Positions 37,216 through 51,996 are shown, counted from the first letter of the stretch. The stretch: DNA of 64,000 nucleotides from Pseudomonadota bacterium (GCA_021826065.1 JAKADY010000002.1:1-64000); one strand, 5' to 3'. Made by a program: numbers and translations. The notes: generated from the sequence alone by a model not told the origin.

Positions 37216-38304
37216 AACGACCACCATGCCCGGCCGGGCCTTCTGCAAGCCCTTGACGATGAGGGTCTCACCGCCGGCGAGCCCCTCCTCGATGATGAAG
37301 TCGGCCCCCGCCATGCTGCCAACCTTGACCGGGCGGGGTGTGACCTTGTTTTCCTCGCCGACCAGCAGCACATACTGCCCCTGCGGCCCGGATAGGACTG
37401 CCCGCTGCGGCACGCGCACCACGTCGCTCACGATGCCCTGCGGCATGCGCACGCGCACGAAGGTGCCCGGCAGCAGCTGGCGGCGCGGGTTGGGGAATTC
37501 GGCCTTGAGGGTGATGGCCCCGGTGGTGGGGTCCACCGTGGCGTCGCGGGTGATGAGCCGCCCCTTGTGCGGGTAGACGCTGCCATCCTCCAGGATCAGT
37601 TCCACCATCGGGCGTTCGCTGGGTCTCACCTGCCCGGCGGCGATGGCCGCCTGCAGGCGCAGCACCTCGGCGTTGGGCTGGGTGAACAGCACGTACACCG
37701 GGTCGAGCTGTTCGATCACCGCCATGAGGCTCGCCTCGCCGCGGCCGACCAGGGCCCCCTCAGTCACCTGGGCGCGGCCGATGCGGCCGGCGATGGGGGC
37801 GGGGACCGTGGTGTTCTCCAGGTCGAGCTGGGCGCGCGCGAGCTGCGCCTCGGCTTGTTTGAGCTGCGCCCGCGCAAGGTCCACTTCCTGCTGGCTCACC
37901 GCCTTCATCGGCAGCAGGGACTCCAGGCGGGCGAGCTGGATGCGCTTGACCTCCACCTCGGCCTCGGCCGCCTGGGCGGCGGCACGGTAGGGGCGGTCGT
38001 CGAGACGGAACAAGGCCTGCCCCGCGCGCACCTCGCTGCCCTCGGTGAAGAGACGGCGCTCGACGATGCCCTCCACCCGGGCGCGTACCTGGGCGGTGCG
38101 CACCGCCTCCACCCGGCCCGGCAGCTCCGGGGTGATCTGCGCATCGCCGCGGCTCACCTGGATCACCTCCACCTCCGGCGGCGGACCGCCGCCCGGACCG
38201 CCCGCGGCAGGACCACCGCCACGGGGTGGGTTCGGGCCTGCCTCGCCGCCGCAGCCTGCCACGGCCGCAAGCAGCATCATCAGGAACAGGCTTCTGGGAT
38301 TCAT
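37186..38304 (-). CDS. RND efflux membrane fusion protein
   Basis: A 372-aa AcrA/MexA-like adaptor. The signal MNPRSLFLMMLLAAVAGC ends in a lipobox, so it is likely a lipoprotein. The lipoyl domain half (PGRVEAVRTAQVRARVEGIV), the hairpin helices and the beta-barrel (ATVDPTTGAITLKAEFPNP, PGTFVRVRMPQG) are all seen. ATG 38304 follows GAGGAC; ATG 38322 is in frame. The last residues RGLRTEDR are read from the downstream microsatellite and may not be ancestral. First gene of the efflux operon. Confidence 0.93.
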   Translation of the reverse strand: MNPRSLFLMMLLAAVAGCGGEAGPNPPRGGGPAAGGPGGGPPPEVEVIQVSRGDAQITPELPGRVEAVRTAQVRARVEGIVERRLFTEGSEVRAGQALFRLDDRPYRAAAQAAEAEVEVKRIQLARLESLLPMKAVSQQEVDLARAQLKQAEAQLARAQLDLENTTVPAPIAGRIGRAQVTEGALVGRGEASLMAVIEQLDPVYVLFTQPNAEVLRLQAAIAAGQVRPSERPMVELILEDGSVYPHKGRLITRDATVDPTTGAITLKAEFPNPRRQLLPGTFVRVRMPQGIVSDVVRVPQRAVLSGPQGQYVLLVGEENKVTPRPVKVGSMAGADFIIEEGLAGGETLIVKGLQKARPGMVVVVRGLRTEDR

Positions 38305-38484
38305 GGGGCGTCCTCGATTCATTCGGGTCTGTCGGTACGCGGTTCGCGGCTGCTCGGCCGCTCAATGTCTGGCCGACTGCGCAGGTAAAGGTTCAATCTG
38401 TGGGATGGGCCCGCGTCCCGCAGACGCGCAGTATAACGCAGTATAAGCCAGCAGGACGGGAAGCCGGCGCACGAGGGCGGTGGA

Positions 38485-39801
38485 TCAAGGTGTGCGTCCG
38501 CTCCGGGTCCTTGTAAGACGCGCCGCCAGCCAGGTGAGGCCCACCGCCACGGCGAGCAGCCCGAAGGCCACCCCCACCCGACTGATCAGTTGCGGGGCCA
38601 CGAGCAACAGCGCCCCCAACCCCAGCATCATGAGCCCTGACATCAGCTTGAGCAGCCGCCCCTCGCGCTCGCTGAGTTTGCGTGCCCCCAGGGTGCGGGC
38701 GAAGACGATGACGATGGCGGCCAGGGGCAGTACGTAGATCAGGTTGTAGGCGGCGAGGTAGAGATAGCGCTGTGCCGTCGAGGGCTCCGACAGGGTCAGC
38801 ACGCGCGTGTAGACCATGGGGAAGCCGGCCGTGCAGAGCAGTTCGTAGAAATTGGCGGCCACGGCGAGAAACAGGGTGGCCGCCAGCATCGCCGGCAGGC
38901 TCTCCGCGTTGAGGATGGCGCGTGCGCGGCGGAACAGGTCCGGTTTCTTCGATTCCGGGATGGACAGCGTGAGCCCCCGCTGGAACAGGAAGAAGTCGTT
39001 GACATTCACCACGCCCACGAAGACCGCCAGGGCGCCTGCCGCCAGGGTCACCCAGTTCAGGTGCCCGAAGAGCTGGAAGACGTTGAGCCAGGCCGCCATG
39101 AAGGCGAAGTACATGAGCCCCGACACGGCGACGAATGTGCCGCCGATCAGCAGCATGCGCGCGGCGCTACGCTGATGGGTCAGCATGGACAGCAGGAACA
39201 GCAGCACGAAGAAGGCGCAGGGATTGAAGGCATCCAGACCCGCCAGCACCAGGGTCAGCACCGGCAGCGACAACCGGCCGGGCTCCACCTCGCCCAGGAG
39301 GGGCAGGCGCAGGGGCGCCCCGGTACCCATGGGCGTGGGTGTTGCAGCCGGTGAGCGGGCAGCCGTGGCGGCGGCCAGCGCGTGTGCACGGCAGTCATCC
39401 AGGCGCTGGCGCAAATAGGCCCCGGTGGTCGCGTCACCGTCCCAACCGACCACCATCTCGCCGCAGAACACAAAGGCCGGCACCGAGACGGCCTCCTGCC
39501 CCAGCAGGCCGGCCAGGTGCTGGTAGCGCGAGACGTTCTCCGGATGACGGGTGAGCTCCAGCGCATGCAGGCGCACCCAGGGCCGCGTCTGCGCGATCGC
39601 CTCGACATGGGGATGGGCGGCGGTGCAGTGCGGGCAGGTCAGGGCCCAGAAGAAATAGAGCTGCACCTCCGGTTGCCCGTCCGCGCCCGTGCGCACCCAG
39701 AGATCGTCGGCACGGGCGCAGAGGCTGCCGAGCAGCAGGCAGAGCGCAACACATGTTGCCATACGCTGAAGCTGCGGCTTGGCGTGAGTGGGTGGCGTCA
39801 T
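38485..39801 (-). CDS. Thioredoxin-domain and CcdA/DsbD-like membrane fusion protein
   Basis: A 438-aa protein. A signal peptide (to about LGSLCARA) is followed by a thioredoxin-fold domain with CPHC in FFWALTCPHCTAAHPH. The C-terminal two thirds has about seven transmembrane helices and GLDAFNPCAFFVLLFLLSML, the cysteine-bearing first helix of CcdA/DsbD-type reductant conductors; a second Cys is in ELLCTAGFPMVY. It may transfer electrons across the membrane to the periplasmic thioredoxin domain. The precise partner is unknown. Start may be ATG 39801, 39813 or 39762. Confidence 0.78.
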   Translation of the reverse strand: MTPPTHAKPQLQRMATCVALCLLLGSLCARADDLWVRTGADGQPEVQLYFFWALTCPHCTAAHPHVEAIAQTRPWVRLHALELTRHPENVSRYQHLAGLLGQEAVSVPAFVFCGEMVVGWDGDATTGAYLRQRLDDCRAHALAAATAARSPAATPTPMGTGAPLRLPLLGEVEPGRLSLPVLTLVLAGLDAFNPCAFFVLLFLLSMLTHQRSAARMLLIGGTFVAVSGLMYFAFMAAWLNVFQLFGHLNWVTLAAGALAVFVGVVNVNDFFLFQRGLTLSIPESKKPDLFRRARAILNAESLPAMLAATLFLAVAANFYELLCTAGFPMVYTRVLTLSEPSTAQRYLYLAAYNLIYVLPLAAIVIVFARTLGARKLSEREGRLLKLMSGLMMLGLGALLLVAPQLISRVGVAFGLLAVAVGLTWLAARLTRTRSGRTP

Positions 39802-39948
39802 GGCAATGTCCACGTTCTGCCAGGCGGGCCGTCGGTTAAGTGTCTATGCTTCAAGTCTAGACCCTCGCCTCAGGCGGGGAAGCCTCAGTTCACCCCTGTC
39901 GGCAAGGACAGTGCGACGCGTTGCGTACGACATGCTTGGAGCTCCGCC

Positions 39949-40224
39949 ATGCCCGCCACCGAAACGCTCCATGCCCTCGTCGGGCAGGCCTCGATGACCG
40001 CCGGGAAGGCACTGCAACGTGCCCTGCTCACGGGTTGTCGTCATGGGCTCCAGGCCTCCTACCTGAACCAGCCCATCCAGGTCGAGACCCTGCGTCCGCC
40101 GCTGCAAGCCCTGGCCGGCACTTCGGCGTTTCCGCAGATTTTGATGCGTTGGGGCCATCCGACCGACGTCCTGCCCGCCACCCCGCGGCGTCCGGTGGAT
40201 GCCGTGCTGGAGCGCTCGGCCTGA
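39949..40224 (+). pseudogene. C-terminal remnant of an Acg-like nitroreductase
   Basis: A 91-codon frame encodes AGKALQRALLTGCRHGLQAS followed by YLNQPIQVETLRPPLQ, FPQILMRWG and PPATPRRPVDAVLERSA-like sequence. This matches the C-terminal part of the Acg family of FMN-binding nitroreductase-like proteins as I know it. The N-terminal two thirds is missing and no upstream frame continues it. The remnant begins at an ATG by chance and is probably not expressed. Confidence 0.65.
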
Positions 40225-40248
40225 ACGTCCACGAGGGCGGGGGATCCC

Positions 40249-41094
40249 ATGCGGTGGTTGTTGTTCGGCTTGACGGGCCTGCTGGTCATCGCCATCGGTC
40301 TGTGGGGTCTCGGCCAGTGGCGCTGGGCCAAAAAGACCCAGGCGCTGCTGGCTGGATTGGAGTCGGCGCGCCTCCCTCTGCCGACCGAGCGCTTCGACCC
40401 GCAGGAACTCGAAACCCTCCCCGATCCCGTGGCGCGCCACCTGCGCCAGGCGCTGCCACCCGGAACCGCGATCATCCGCGCCGTCGATGTGATGCACAAG
40501 GGCGTCTTCAACATGGGCCTGGAGACCGAGCAATGGAAGCCCTTCACCTCGCGGCAGCGGGTGGTCACCCGCCGCCCCGGCTTCGTCTGGGATGGGCGGG
40601 TGTCCGTGGCGCCCGGTCTGGCCGTGCATGTGCACGACGCCTATGTCGCCGGCGAGGGCATCCTCGAGCCCGCCATCCTGGGGCTCATCCCCCTCGCGCA
40701 AATGCGCGACCGCGACGAGGTCGCGCGCGGCGAGCTGATGCGCTTCCTGGCCGAGGCCGCCTGGTACCCGACCGCCCTTCTGCCTAGCCAGGGCATGCGC
40801 TGGGCGCCCATCGACGCCAGGACCGCCCGCGCCACCCTGGTCGATGGCGCACTGACCCTGTCGATGACCTTTCACTTCGGAGCGGATGGCCTGATCGAGG
40901 CGATCCGGGCGGAGGCGCGCGGTCGCACGGTGGGCGGGAGGGTCGTTCCCACCCCCTGGGAGGCACGTCTATACAATTACCAGCGGCGCGAGGGTCTGCT
41001 CGTCCCCATTGAGGGTGAGGTCGCCTGGCTCACGCCCGACGGACGCCGGCCGTACTGGCGCGGTGTAGTCACCCACATCGCCTACCACAGGTGA
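40249..41094 (+). CDS. DUF6544-like membrane-anchored protein
   Basis: A 281-aa protein with one N-terminal helix (LLFGLTGLLVIAIGLWGLG). The rest is soluble, with LPDPVARHLRQALPPGT, GLETEQWKPFTSRQRV, RRPGFVWDGRV, LMRFLAEAAWYPTALLPSQG and YNYQRREGLLVPIEGEVAWL. These are motifs of the family labelled DUF6544/DUF6920. Function is not known. ATG 40249 is used. It follows the nitroreductase remnant by 24 bp. Confidence 0.78.
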   Translation: MRWLLFGLTGLLVIAIGLWGLGQWRWAKKTQALLAGLESARLPLPTERFDPQELETLPDPVARHLRQALPPGTAIIRAVDVMHKGVFNMGLETEQWKPFTSRQRVVTRRPGFVWDGRVSVAPGLAVHVHDAYVAGEGILEPAILGLIPLAQMRDRDEVARGELMRFLAEAAWYPTALLPSQGMRWAPIDARTARATLVDGALTLSMTFHFGADGLIEAIRAEARGRTVGGRVVPTPWEARLYNYQRREGLLVPIEGEVAWLTPDGRRPYWRGVVTHIAYHR

Positions 41095-41236
41095 CCGCGC
41101 TGCAACGCCAGCACTCGGCCTCGGTTTGCCTGCGTGTGGACTTCGGTTCAGACGTCGTTCTTCGGGGCGTCCTTCAGCGCCTCACCTCAACGCGTCTGAT
41201 GAGCGCTGTTCAGCGGCGATAGGCTGCGGGCCGACA

Positions 41237-41266
41237 TTGAGCCGCCCCCTGACAAAGGCGTATAAT
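41237..41266 (+). promoter_or_regulatory. Putative carAB promoter
   Basis: TTGAGC (41237-41242) and TATAAT (41261-41266), 18 bp apart, about 70 bp before the carA start. The -10 is consensus and the -35 good. Confidence 0.6.
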
Positions 41267-41281
41267 TACAGGAAAATTCCG

Positions 41282-41309
41282 AGCGGGATGGGCGCGAGCC
41301 TGTCCCGCT
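41282..41309 (+). promoter_or_regulatory. Leader hairpin in the carA 5' untranslated region
   Basis: AGCGGGA and TCCCGCT form a 7-bp stem with a 14-nt loop just after the likely transcription start. It has no U-run, and no leader peptide is evident. It could affect translation or message stability; an arginine or pyrimidine attenuator is not shown by the sequence. Confidence 0.45.
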
Positions 41310-41334
41310 TGTCGTATCCAGACCAGGAGCCGTC

Positions 41335-42468
41335 TTGTCCGCACGCACGCCCGCCATCCTCGCCTTGGCCGATGGGTCCGTCTTCAGGGGCTATTCCATC
41401 GGCGCCGAGGGCATTGGCGTGGGCGAGGTGGTGTTCAACACCGCCATGACCGGCTACCAGGAGATCCTGACCGATCCCTCCTATTGCCGGCAGATCGTGA
41501 CCCTGACCTATCCGCACATCGGCAACGTCGGGACCAACCCCGAGGACGCCGAATCGGCGCGGGTGCACGCCACGGGCCTGGTCATCCGCGACCTGCCCGT
41601 GCAGGCCAGCAATTTCCGCATGAGCCAGCCCCTGTCCGATTACCTGAAGGCGCAGGGGGTGACGGCGATCGCGGGGGTGGACACGCGTCGGCTCACCCGG
41701 TTGCTGCGGGAGAAGGGGGCGCAAAACGGCTGCATCATGGCCGGCCGCGTCGACGCGGCCGAGGCGCTCGCCCTGGCCCGGGCCTGCCCGAGCATGGCGG
41801 GGCAGGACCTGGCGCAGGTGGTGAGCTGCGCCGAGCCCTATGTCTGGACGGAGGGGGAGTGGGTCCTGGGACAGGGTTTCAAGGCCGCGGCCGAGACGCC
41901 GTTCCATGTGGTGGCCTATGATTTCGGCGTCAAGCGCAACATCCTGCGCATGCTGGCGGGCCGCGGCTGCCGGGTGACCGTCGTGCCGGCCAAGACGTCT
42001 GCGGGCGAGGTCCTGGCCTTGCGGCCGGACGGCGTGTTTCTCTCCAACGGCCCCGGCGACCCAGAGCCCTGCGACTACGCCATTCGGGCGATTCGGGAGA
42101 TCTTGGCGGCGCGCGTGCCCATCTACGGCATCTGCCTGGGCCACCAGCTCCTCGCCCTGGCCTCGGGGGCGAAGACGCTGAAGATGAAGTTCGGGCACCA
42201 TGGCGCCAACCACCCGGTGCAGGACCTCGACAGCGGCCGGGTGCTGATCACCAGCCAAAACCACGGTTTCGCCGTCGATGCGGCCAGCCTTCCCGACAAC
42301 CTGCGTGCGACCCATGTGTCGCTGTTCGACGGGTCCTTACAGGGCATCGCCCGCACCGACGTGCCGGCCTTCAGCTTTCAGGGGCACCCGGAGGCGAGCC
42401 CGGGGCCGCACGACGTGAGCTATCTGTTCGACCGCTTCATCCGTCTGATGCGGGAGCACAAGGCCTAA
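41335..42468 (+). CDS. carA: Carbamoyl-phosphate synthase small subunit
   Basis: A 377-aa glutaminase subunit that supplies ammonia to CarB for arginine and pyrimidine synthesis. It starts at TTG 41335 ([17 protein letters not shown]), six bases after CAGGAG, with no ATG option nearby. The amidotransferase domain has the nucleophile in [16 protein letters not shown] and His/Glu in [12 protein letters not shown]. One base separates its stop from carB. Confidence 0.97.
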   Translation: MSARTPAILALADGSVFRGYSIGAEGIGVGEVVFNTAMTGYQEILTDPSYCRQIVTLTYPHIGNVGTNPEDAESARVHATGLVIRDLPVQASNFRMSQPLSDYLKAQGVTAIAGVDTRRLTRLLREKGAQNGCIMAGRVDAAEALALARACPSMAGQDLAQVVSCAEPYVWTEGEWVLGQGFKAAAETPFHVVAYDFGVKRNILRMLAGRGCRVTVVPAKTSAGEVLALRPDGVFLSNGPGDPEPCDYAIRAIREILAARVPIYGICLGHQLLALASGAKTLKMKFGHHGANHPVQDLDSGRVLITSQNHGFAVDAASLPDNLRATHVSLFDGSLQGIARTDVPAFSFQGHPEASPGPHDVSYLFDRFIRLMREHKA

Positions 42469-42469
42469 G

Positions 42470-45673
<3,204 letters not shown>

Positions 45674-45703
45674 GGCCGTTATTCATTCGATTCGAGGAGG
45701 TCC

Positions 45704-46180
45704 ATGAGCAAGGTTCCATTGACCGTCGTCGGTGCGCAGAAGCTGCGCGATGAACTGCATCGTCTGAAGACCGTCGAGCGCCCGGCGGTGATCGCCGCCA
45801 TCGCCGAGGCGCGCTCCCATGGCGACCTCTCCGAGAACGCCGAATACGACGCCGCCAAGGAGCGGCAGGGCTTCATCGAGGGGCGCATTAAGGACCTGGA
45901 GGCCAAGCTGGCCAATGCCCAGATCATCGATCCCCGCCATCTCGATGCCGACGGGCGCGTGGTCTTCGGTGCCACCGTGGAGCTGATCGATGCGGAATCG
46001 GGCGAGACGGTGCGCTATCAGATCGTCGGCGATGACGAGGCTGACATCAAAGAGGGCAAGATCTCGGTCAGTTCCCCCATCGCCCGGGCATTGATCGGCA
46101 AGTACGCCGGCGACGTCGCCGACGTGCATGCGCCGGGGGGCGTGCGCCACTACGAGATCCTGGAAGTGCATTACATCTGA
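45704..46180 (+). CDS. greA: Transcription elongation factor GreA
   Basis: A 158-aa protein. The coiled-coil N-terminus [19 protein letters not shown] leads to the acidic loop [19 protein letters not shown], which reaches into RNA polymerase to stimulate cleavage of backtracked RNA. It follows carB, as in many gammaproteobacteria, behind GAGGAGG. Confidence 0.98.
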   Translation: MSKVPLTVVGAQKLRDELHRLKTVERPAVIAAIAEARSHGDLSENAEYDAAKERQGFIEGRIKDLEAKLANAQIIDPRHLDADGRVVFGATVELIDAESGETVRYQIVGDDEADIKEGKISVSSPIARALIGKYAGDVADVHAPGGVRHYEILEVHYI

Positions 46181-46198
46181 GCGCCCGGCGCCTCGGTC

Positions 46199-46654
46199 AT
46201 GAAACGCCTGCCGGACCTCCTAGCCCTCTGGGCGGTGACGCTGTGGGTTGGGGGGCTTTTCGCCATCGGCTACCTGGCCGCCCCGGTGTTGTTCTATCAG
46301 CTCGACGACCGGGCCCTCGCCGGCCTGCTGGCCGGGCGCATGTTCACCTACATCGCCTACGTGGGCATGGTCTGCGGCCTCTACCTGCTGCTGCACCGGC
46401 TGGTGCGCCACGGCGGCGCGGCCTTGAAGCAGGGCTTCTTCTGGATCGTCATGCTGATGCTGCTCCTCACCCTGGGCCAGCGCTATGGCATACAGCCGAT
46501 CATGGAGGGGCTCAAGGCCCAGGCCTGGCCGCAGGACGTGATGCAGAGCCTGTTCCGCGACCGCTTCCAGACCTGGCACGGGATCTCCAGCGCGGTCTAT
46601 CTGATCCAGTCGCTGCTGGGGCTCGCCCTGGTGGCGAAGATGAATTCAAGGTAA
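46199..46654 (+). CDS. DUF4149-type inner-membrane protein
   Basis: A 151-aa protein with four hydrophobic helices (LLALWAVTLWVGGLFAIGYL; YIAYVGMVCGLYLLLH; FFWIVMLMLLLTLGQRYG; YLIQSLLGLALVAK). The motif LWVGGLFAIGYLAAPVLF is typical of DUF4149. Function unknown. It starts 18 bp after greA. The 3' end abuts the intergenic repeat at 46652. Confidence 0.85.
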   Translation: MKRLPDLLALWAVTLWVGGLFAIGYLAAPVLFYQLDDRALAGLLAGRMFTYIAYVGMVCGLYLLLHRLVRHGGAALKQGFFWIVMLMLLLTLGQRYGIQPIMEGLKAQAWPQDVMQSLFRDRFQTWHGISSAVYLIQSLLGLALVAKMNSR

Positions 46655-46788
46655 CCGTTCATGGCCAATCGGCCGCCCCATCTCATAAAATGCGCCTATC
46701 GGCCATGAACAGTTCCCTCTCCCCCCCGCCCCTTCCCCGCTTGCGGGGGAGGGTAGCGTCGTGAGTCGCTGCGCGACTTTCACGGTAA
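46652..46788 (+). repeat. 137-bp intergenic repeat, copy 2
   Basis: It starts with TAACCGTTCATGGCC and contains CCATGAACAGTT (46703-46714), a one-mismatch inverted copy of the start. A CCCCTTCCCCGCTTGCGGGG-type hairpin and CTGCGCGACTTTCACGGTAA follow. It matches the copy at 28263-28400 in order and spacing. The yhbY stop codon lies within its last bases. Confidence 0.8.
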
Positions 46789-47073
46789 TTGGATCCGCGG
46801 CGGGTCGGCCGGACGGTAGAGCAGCAACAGCTTGCCGATGTGCTGCACTGGCGCGGCGCCGAGGGCCGCGCAGATCGTCTGCAGGAAGGCCTCCCGCTCG
46901 GCCCGGTCATCGTTCTGCACCCGGACCTTGATCAGCTCATGCGCTGCCAGCGCGCGCGCGGTCTCACGCAGCACGGCCTCGGTGAGGCCGGCGGCGCCGA
47001 TCATGACCACCGGCTTGAGCGGGTGTGCCAGTGATTTCAGGTGCTTGCGTTGTGCAGGGGTGAGGCTGAGCAT
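46780..47073 (-). CDS. yhbY: CRM domain RNA-binding protein YhbY
   Basis: A 97-aa single CRM domain protein bound to pre-50S ribosomes. Signature MLSLTPAQRKHLKSLAHPLKP then MIGAAGLTEAVLRETARALA and HELIKVRVQ. It is transcribed away from rlmE with 33 bp between starts. Its stop, TGA at 46780-46782, lies in an interspersed repeat, so the last residues IQLP may be repeat-encoded. Confidence 0.95.
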   Translation of the reverse strand: MLSLTPAQRKHLKSLAHPLKPVVMIGAAGLTEAVLRETARALAAHELIKVRVQNDDRAEREAFLQTICAALGAAPVQHIGKLLLLYRPADPPRIQLP

Positions 47074-47106
47074 GCGAAAGGCCCGGTGATTGAGACCCTA
47101 TCCTAC

Positions 47107-47730
47107 ATGAAACGCCAAGCCAAGACGCGCGCCTGGCTCCACAGGCATGTGCACGACCCCTACGTCCGCCAGGCCACGGCCCAGGGCTATCGCTCCCGTG
47201 CGGCCTTCAAGCTGATCGGCATCGATACCCGCGATCGCCTGCTCAAGCCGGGCATGACGGTGATCGACCTCGGCTGCGCGCCGGGCGGCTGGTGTCAGGT
47301 GGCGGCCGAGCGGTTGCAGGGGCGGGGCCAGGTGATCGGGGTGGATCTGCTGCCTATGGCCGCGCTGGCGGGCGTGCGTTTCATCCAGGGCGACTTCACC
47401 GCGGCGGATACACGCGCCGAAATCGAGTCAGCCCTCGGCGGGCGCAAGGCGGACCTTGTACTCTGCGACGCGGCCCCCAATATCTCCGGCGTGACGGTGG
47501 CCGACCAGGCCAGGAGCTATGCCCTGGCGGAAGAGGCCCTGGCCTTTGCCGTGGCGCATTTGCAACCCAAGGGCGCCTTTCTGGTCAAAGTTTTCCAGGG
47601 CAGCGGCTTCGAGGCGTTCGTCAGGCTTATGCGCGCCAGCTTCCAACAGGTGTTGGTGCGCAAACCGGAGGCCTCGCGGGATCGGAGCCGGGAGTTGTAC
47701 CTGTTGGGTCGCGAATTGCGGCAGAATTGA
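47107..47730 (+). CDS. rlmE: 23S rRNA (uridine-2'-O)-methyltransferase
   Basis: A 207-aa FtsJ/RrmJ-type methyltransferase for U2552 in 23S rRNA. SAM motif VIDLGCAPGGWCQVAAE, and K-D-K-E tetrad residues in SRAAFKL, LVLCDAAPNISG, FLVKVFQGSGF and SRELYLLG. ATG 47107 is preferred; the upstream frame overlaps yhbY. ftsH follows. Confidence 0.97.
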   Translation: MKRQAKTRAWLHRHVHDPYVRQATAQGYRSRAAFKLIGIDTRDRLLKPGMTVIDLGCAPGGWCQVAAERLQGRGQVIGVDLLPMAALAGVRFIQGDFTAADTRAEIESALGGRKADLVLCDAAPNISGVTVADQARSYALAEEALAFAVAHLQPKGAFLVKVFQGSGFEAFVRLMRASFQQVLVRKPEASRDRSRELYLLGRELRQN

Positions 47731-47793
47731 ACTTTCCGGGGCGCCGGCCGTTGATTCTGCTGTGCCGTCGCGTATGTGTCGAAAGGAGTCGAT

Positions 47794-49680
<1,887 letters not shown>

Positions 49681-49692
49681 CCCACCCCGGTG

Positions 49693-49720
49693 TGCGGCCC
49701 GCCGTCAGCGGCGGGCCGCA
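49693..49720 (+). terminator. Perfect GC-rich stem-loop between ftsH and folP
   Basis: TGCGGCCCGCCG and its exact reverse complement CGGCGGGCCGCA form a 12-bp stem with loop TCAG, just after ftsH. There is no T-run, so it may pause polymerase or stabilise the message and need not terminate. Confidence 0.5.
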
Positions 49721-49745
49721 TCACGTCCTAGCCACGGACTCGACC

Positions 49746-50564
49746 ATGTTCCAGTGCGGCCGCTTCCAGTTCAGCCTGGAGCGGCCGCTCATCATGGGTA
49801 TCGTCAACGTCACCCCGGACTCCTTCTCCGATGGGGGGCATTACCTCGACGCGCGCGCGGCGATCGAGCACGGTCTGCGTCTGATCGAGGCGGGGGCCGA
49901 CCTCCTCGATATCGGCGGCGAGTCGACGCGGCCGGGCGCTGCGCCCGTGCCCAGCGAAGTGGAGCTCGAACGGGTGATCCCGGTGGTCGAGGGGCTGCGC
50001 GGGACGGGCGTGGCGCTGTCGGTGGACACAATGAAACCGGCGGTCATGCAGGCGGCGCTCGCCGCCGGTGCGGACATGATCAACGACGTCAATGCCCTGC
50101 GCGCACCGGGGGCCTGGGCGGCCGTACGGGACAGTCCCTGCGGGCTTTGTCTCATGCACATGCGCGGCGAGCCGCGCACCATGCAGAACGCCCCCCACTA
50201 CAACGACGTGGTCGGCGAGGTGCGCGCCTTTCTGCGGCAGCGACTGGATGCGGCGCAGGCCGAGGGCATCGCCCGCGAGCGGCTGTTGATCGACCCGGGC
50301 TTTGGCTTCGGCAAGACCCTGGAGCACAATATCGCCCTGTTCAAGTCGCTGGCCGAGTTGGCCGATATGGCCCCCGTGCTGGTGGGCGTGTCGCGCAAGT
50401 CCATGCTGGGACAGATCACCGGCCGGCCGGTGGGCGAGCGCCTGGTGGCCAGCGTGACGGCCGCGGTGCTCGCCGCCCAGCGCGGCGCCGCGGTCATCAG
50501 GGTGCATGACGTGGCGGCAACGCGCGACGCCTTGCGCGTGTGGCAGGCTTTGGGAGGAGAATAG
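49746..50564 (+). CDS. folP: Dihydropteroate synthase
   Basis: A 272-aa TIM-barrel enzyme joining 4-aminobenzoate to dihydropterin pyrophosphate in folate synthesis. Signatures: [44 protein letters not shown] and [11 protein letters not shown] 49746 (MFQCGRFQF) is preferred over 49692. Standard order ftsH-folP-glmM. Confidence 0.97.
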   Translation: MFQCGRFQFSLERPLIMGIVNVTPDSFSDGGHYLDARAAIEHGLRLIEAGADLLDIGGESTRPGAAPVPSEVELERVIPVVEGLRGTGVALSVDTMKPAVMQAALAAGADMINDVNALRAPGAWAAVRDSPCGLCLMHMRGEPRTMQNAPHYNDVVGEVRAFLRQRLDAAQAEGIARERLLIDPGFGFGKTLEHNIALFKSLAELADMAPVLVGVSRKSMLGQITGRPVGERLVASVTAAVLAAQRGAAVIRVHDVAATRDALRVWQALGGE

Positions 50565-50566
50565 CG

Positions 50567-51928
50567 ATGAGCAGGCGGTTTTTCGGCACCGATGGGGTGC
50601 GTGGACGGGTCGGCGAGGACCCCATCACGCCGGGGATGGTTATGCGCCTGGGCTATGCCGCCGGGCGGGTGTTGGCGGCCCAGGAGCACGACGCCCTGCA
50701 CGGCGAGCGGCCGGCGGTGTTGATCGGCAAGGACACCCGTGTCTCCGGCTACATGCTGGAGGCGGCGCTGCAGGCCGGTTTCACCGCCGCCGGGGTGGAC
50801 GTGCGCCTGACCGGCCCCATGACCACGCCCGGCGTGGCCTATCTCACCCGTGCCCTGCGCCTGCAGGCGGGGGTGGTGATCTCCGCCTCGCACAACCCCT
50901 ACGAGGACAACGGCATCAAGTTCTTCTCCGCCACCGGCACCAAGCTGCCCGATGCCGTCGAGCTGGCCATCGAGGCGGCGATGGAGCAGCCCATCCGCAC
51001 CGTCGGCCCCAAGCAGATCGGACGCTCCAAGCGGGTGGACGACGCGGCCGGCCGCTACATCGAGTTCTGCAAGAGCACCTTCCCCACCGACCTCGACCTG
51101 CGCGGCATGCGCATCGTCGTCGATTGCGCGAACGGCGCCGGCTACCACATCGCCCCGCACGTCTTTCATGAACTGGGGGCGGACGTCATCGCCATCGGCG
51201 CCGAGCCGGACGGGCTCAACATCAACCGTGAGTGCGGCGCCACCCACCCCGAGACCCTGGCGCGGGCGGTGCGCAAACACCGCGCGGATGTCGGGGTCGC
51301 CCTGGACGGCGACGGCGACCGCCTGATCATGGTCGACGGCAATGGCCAGATCGCCGACGGCGACCGTCTCATCTACACCATCGCCCGCCACCGCAAGGAA
51401 AGCGGCGAATTGAAGGGCGGTGTGGTGGGCACCCAGATGACCAACCTGGGCACCGAGCTTGCGCTGCGCCGTCTCGGCTGCGAGTTCGCCCGCGCCAAGG
51501 TGGGCGACCGCTACGTCCTGGAGCTGATGCAGGAGAAGGGCTGGCAGCTCGGCGGCGAGACCTCGGGCCACATCCTGTGCCTGGACAAGCACACCACGGG
51601 GGATGCCATCATCTCGGCGCTGCAGGTCCTGGCCGCCCTGCGCAGCACGCGGCGCACGCTGGCCGACTACGCCCAGGACTGCCCGGCATTCCCCCAGATC
51701 CTGCTCAACGTGCGCGTCGACAAGGGGTTCAAACTGAACGGCCAGGCCCCCATCACCGAGGCGGTGGCGGCGGCGGAGGCCGAGCTGGCCGACAGCGGCC
51801 GGGTCGTCCTGCGCCCCTCCGGTACCGAGCCCTTGATCCGCGTGATGGTCGAGGGCCGCGACGAGGCCCAGGTGCAACGCCTGGCGCAGCGCATCGCCGA
51901 CACGGTGCGCGCCGTCGCCGGCCAATGA
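50567..51928 (+). CDS. glmM: Phosphoglucosamine mutase
   Basis: A 453-aa enzyme turning glucosamine-6-phosphate into glucosamine-1-phosphate for UDP-GlcNAc. Starts [14 protein letters not shown]; active serine in [18 protein letters not shown]; magnesium loop [13 protein letters not shown]; phosphate-binding [15 protein letters not shown]. Start lies 2 bp after the folP stop, with GGGAGGAG before it. Confidence 0.97.
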   Translation: MSRRFFGTDGVRGRVGEDPITPGMVMRLGYAAGRVLAAQEHDALHGERPAVLIGKDTRVSGYMLEAALQAGFTAAGVDVRLTGPMTTPGVAYLTRALRLQAGVVISASHNPYEDNGIKFFSATGTKLPDAVELAIEAAMEQPIRTVGPKQIGRSKRVDDAAGRYIEFCKSTFPTDLDLRGMRIVVDCANGAGYHIAPHVFHELGADVIAIGAEPDGLNINRECGATHPETLARAVRKHRADVGVALDGDGDRLIMVDGNGQIADGDRLIYTIARHRKESGELKGGVVGTQMTNLGTELALRRLGCEFARAKVGDRYVLELMQEKGWQLGGETSGHILCLDKHTTGDAIISALQVLAALRSTRRTLADYAQDCPAFPQILLNVRVDKGFKLNGQAPITEAVAAAEAELADSGRVVLRPSGTEPLIRVMVEGRDEAQVQRLAQRIADTVRAVAGQ

Positions 51929-51978
51929 GCCGCCGGCGCGCTTGGTTGAGTTGGGCGTCAGGGGAATTTGTAGCCTGT

Positions 51979-51996
51979 TTGTCATGAAACTGTAAT
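51979..51996 (+). promoter_or_regulatory. Pho box upstream of pstS
   Basis: TTGTCATGAAACTGTAAT closely matches the PhoB consensus of two CTGTCAT-like repeats spaced by four bases. It lies about 99 bp before pstS. A -10 site about 20 bp downstream (TAGGAT at 52006-52011) would suit a PhoB-activated promoter. Confidence 0.75.

Noticed and set aside
41282-41309. Known riboswitch or arginine attenuator before carA
   Set aside because: The hairpin is simple, with no conserved riboswitch core, leader peptide or T-run.
49693-49720. Intrinsic terminator after ftsH with certainty
   Set aside because: The stem is perfect but lacks a T-run, so it is listed with low confidence only.
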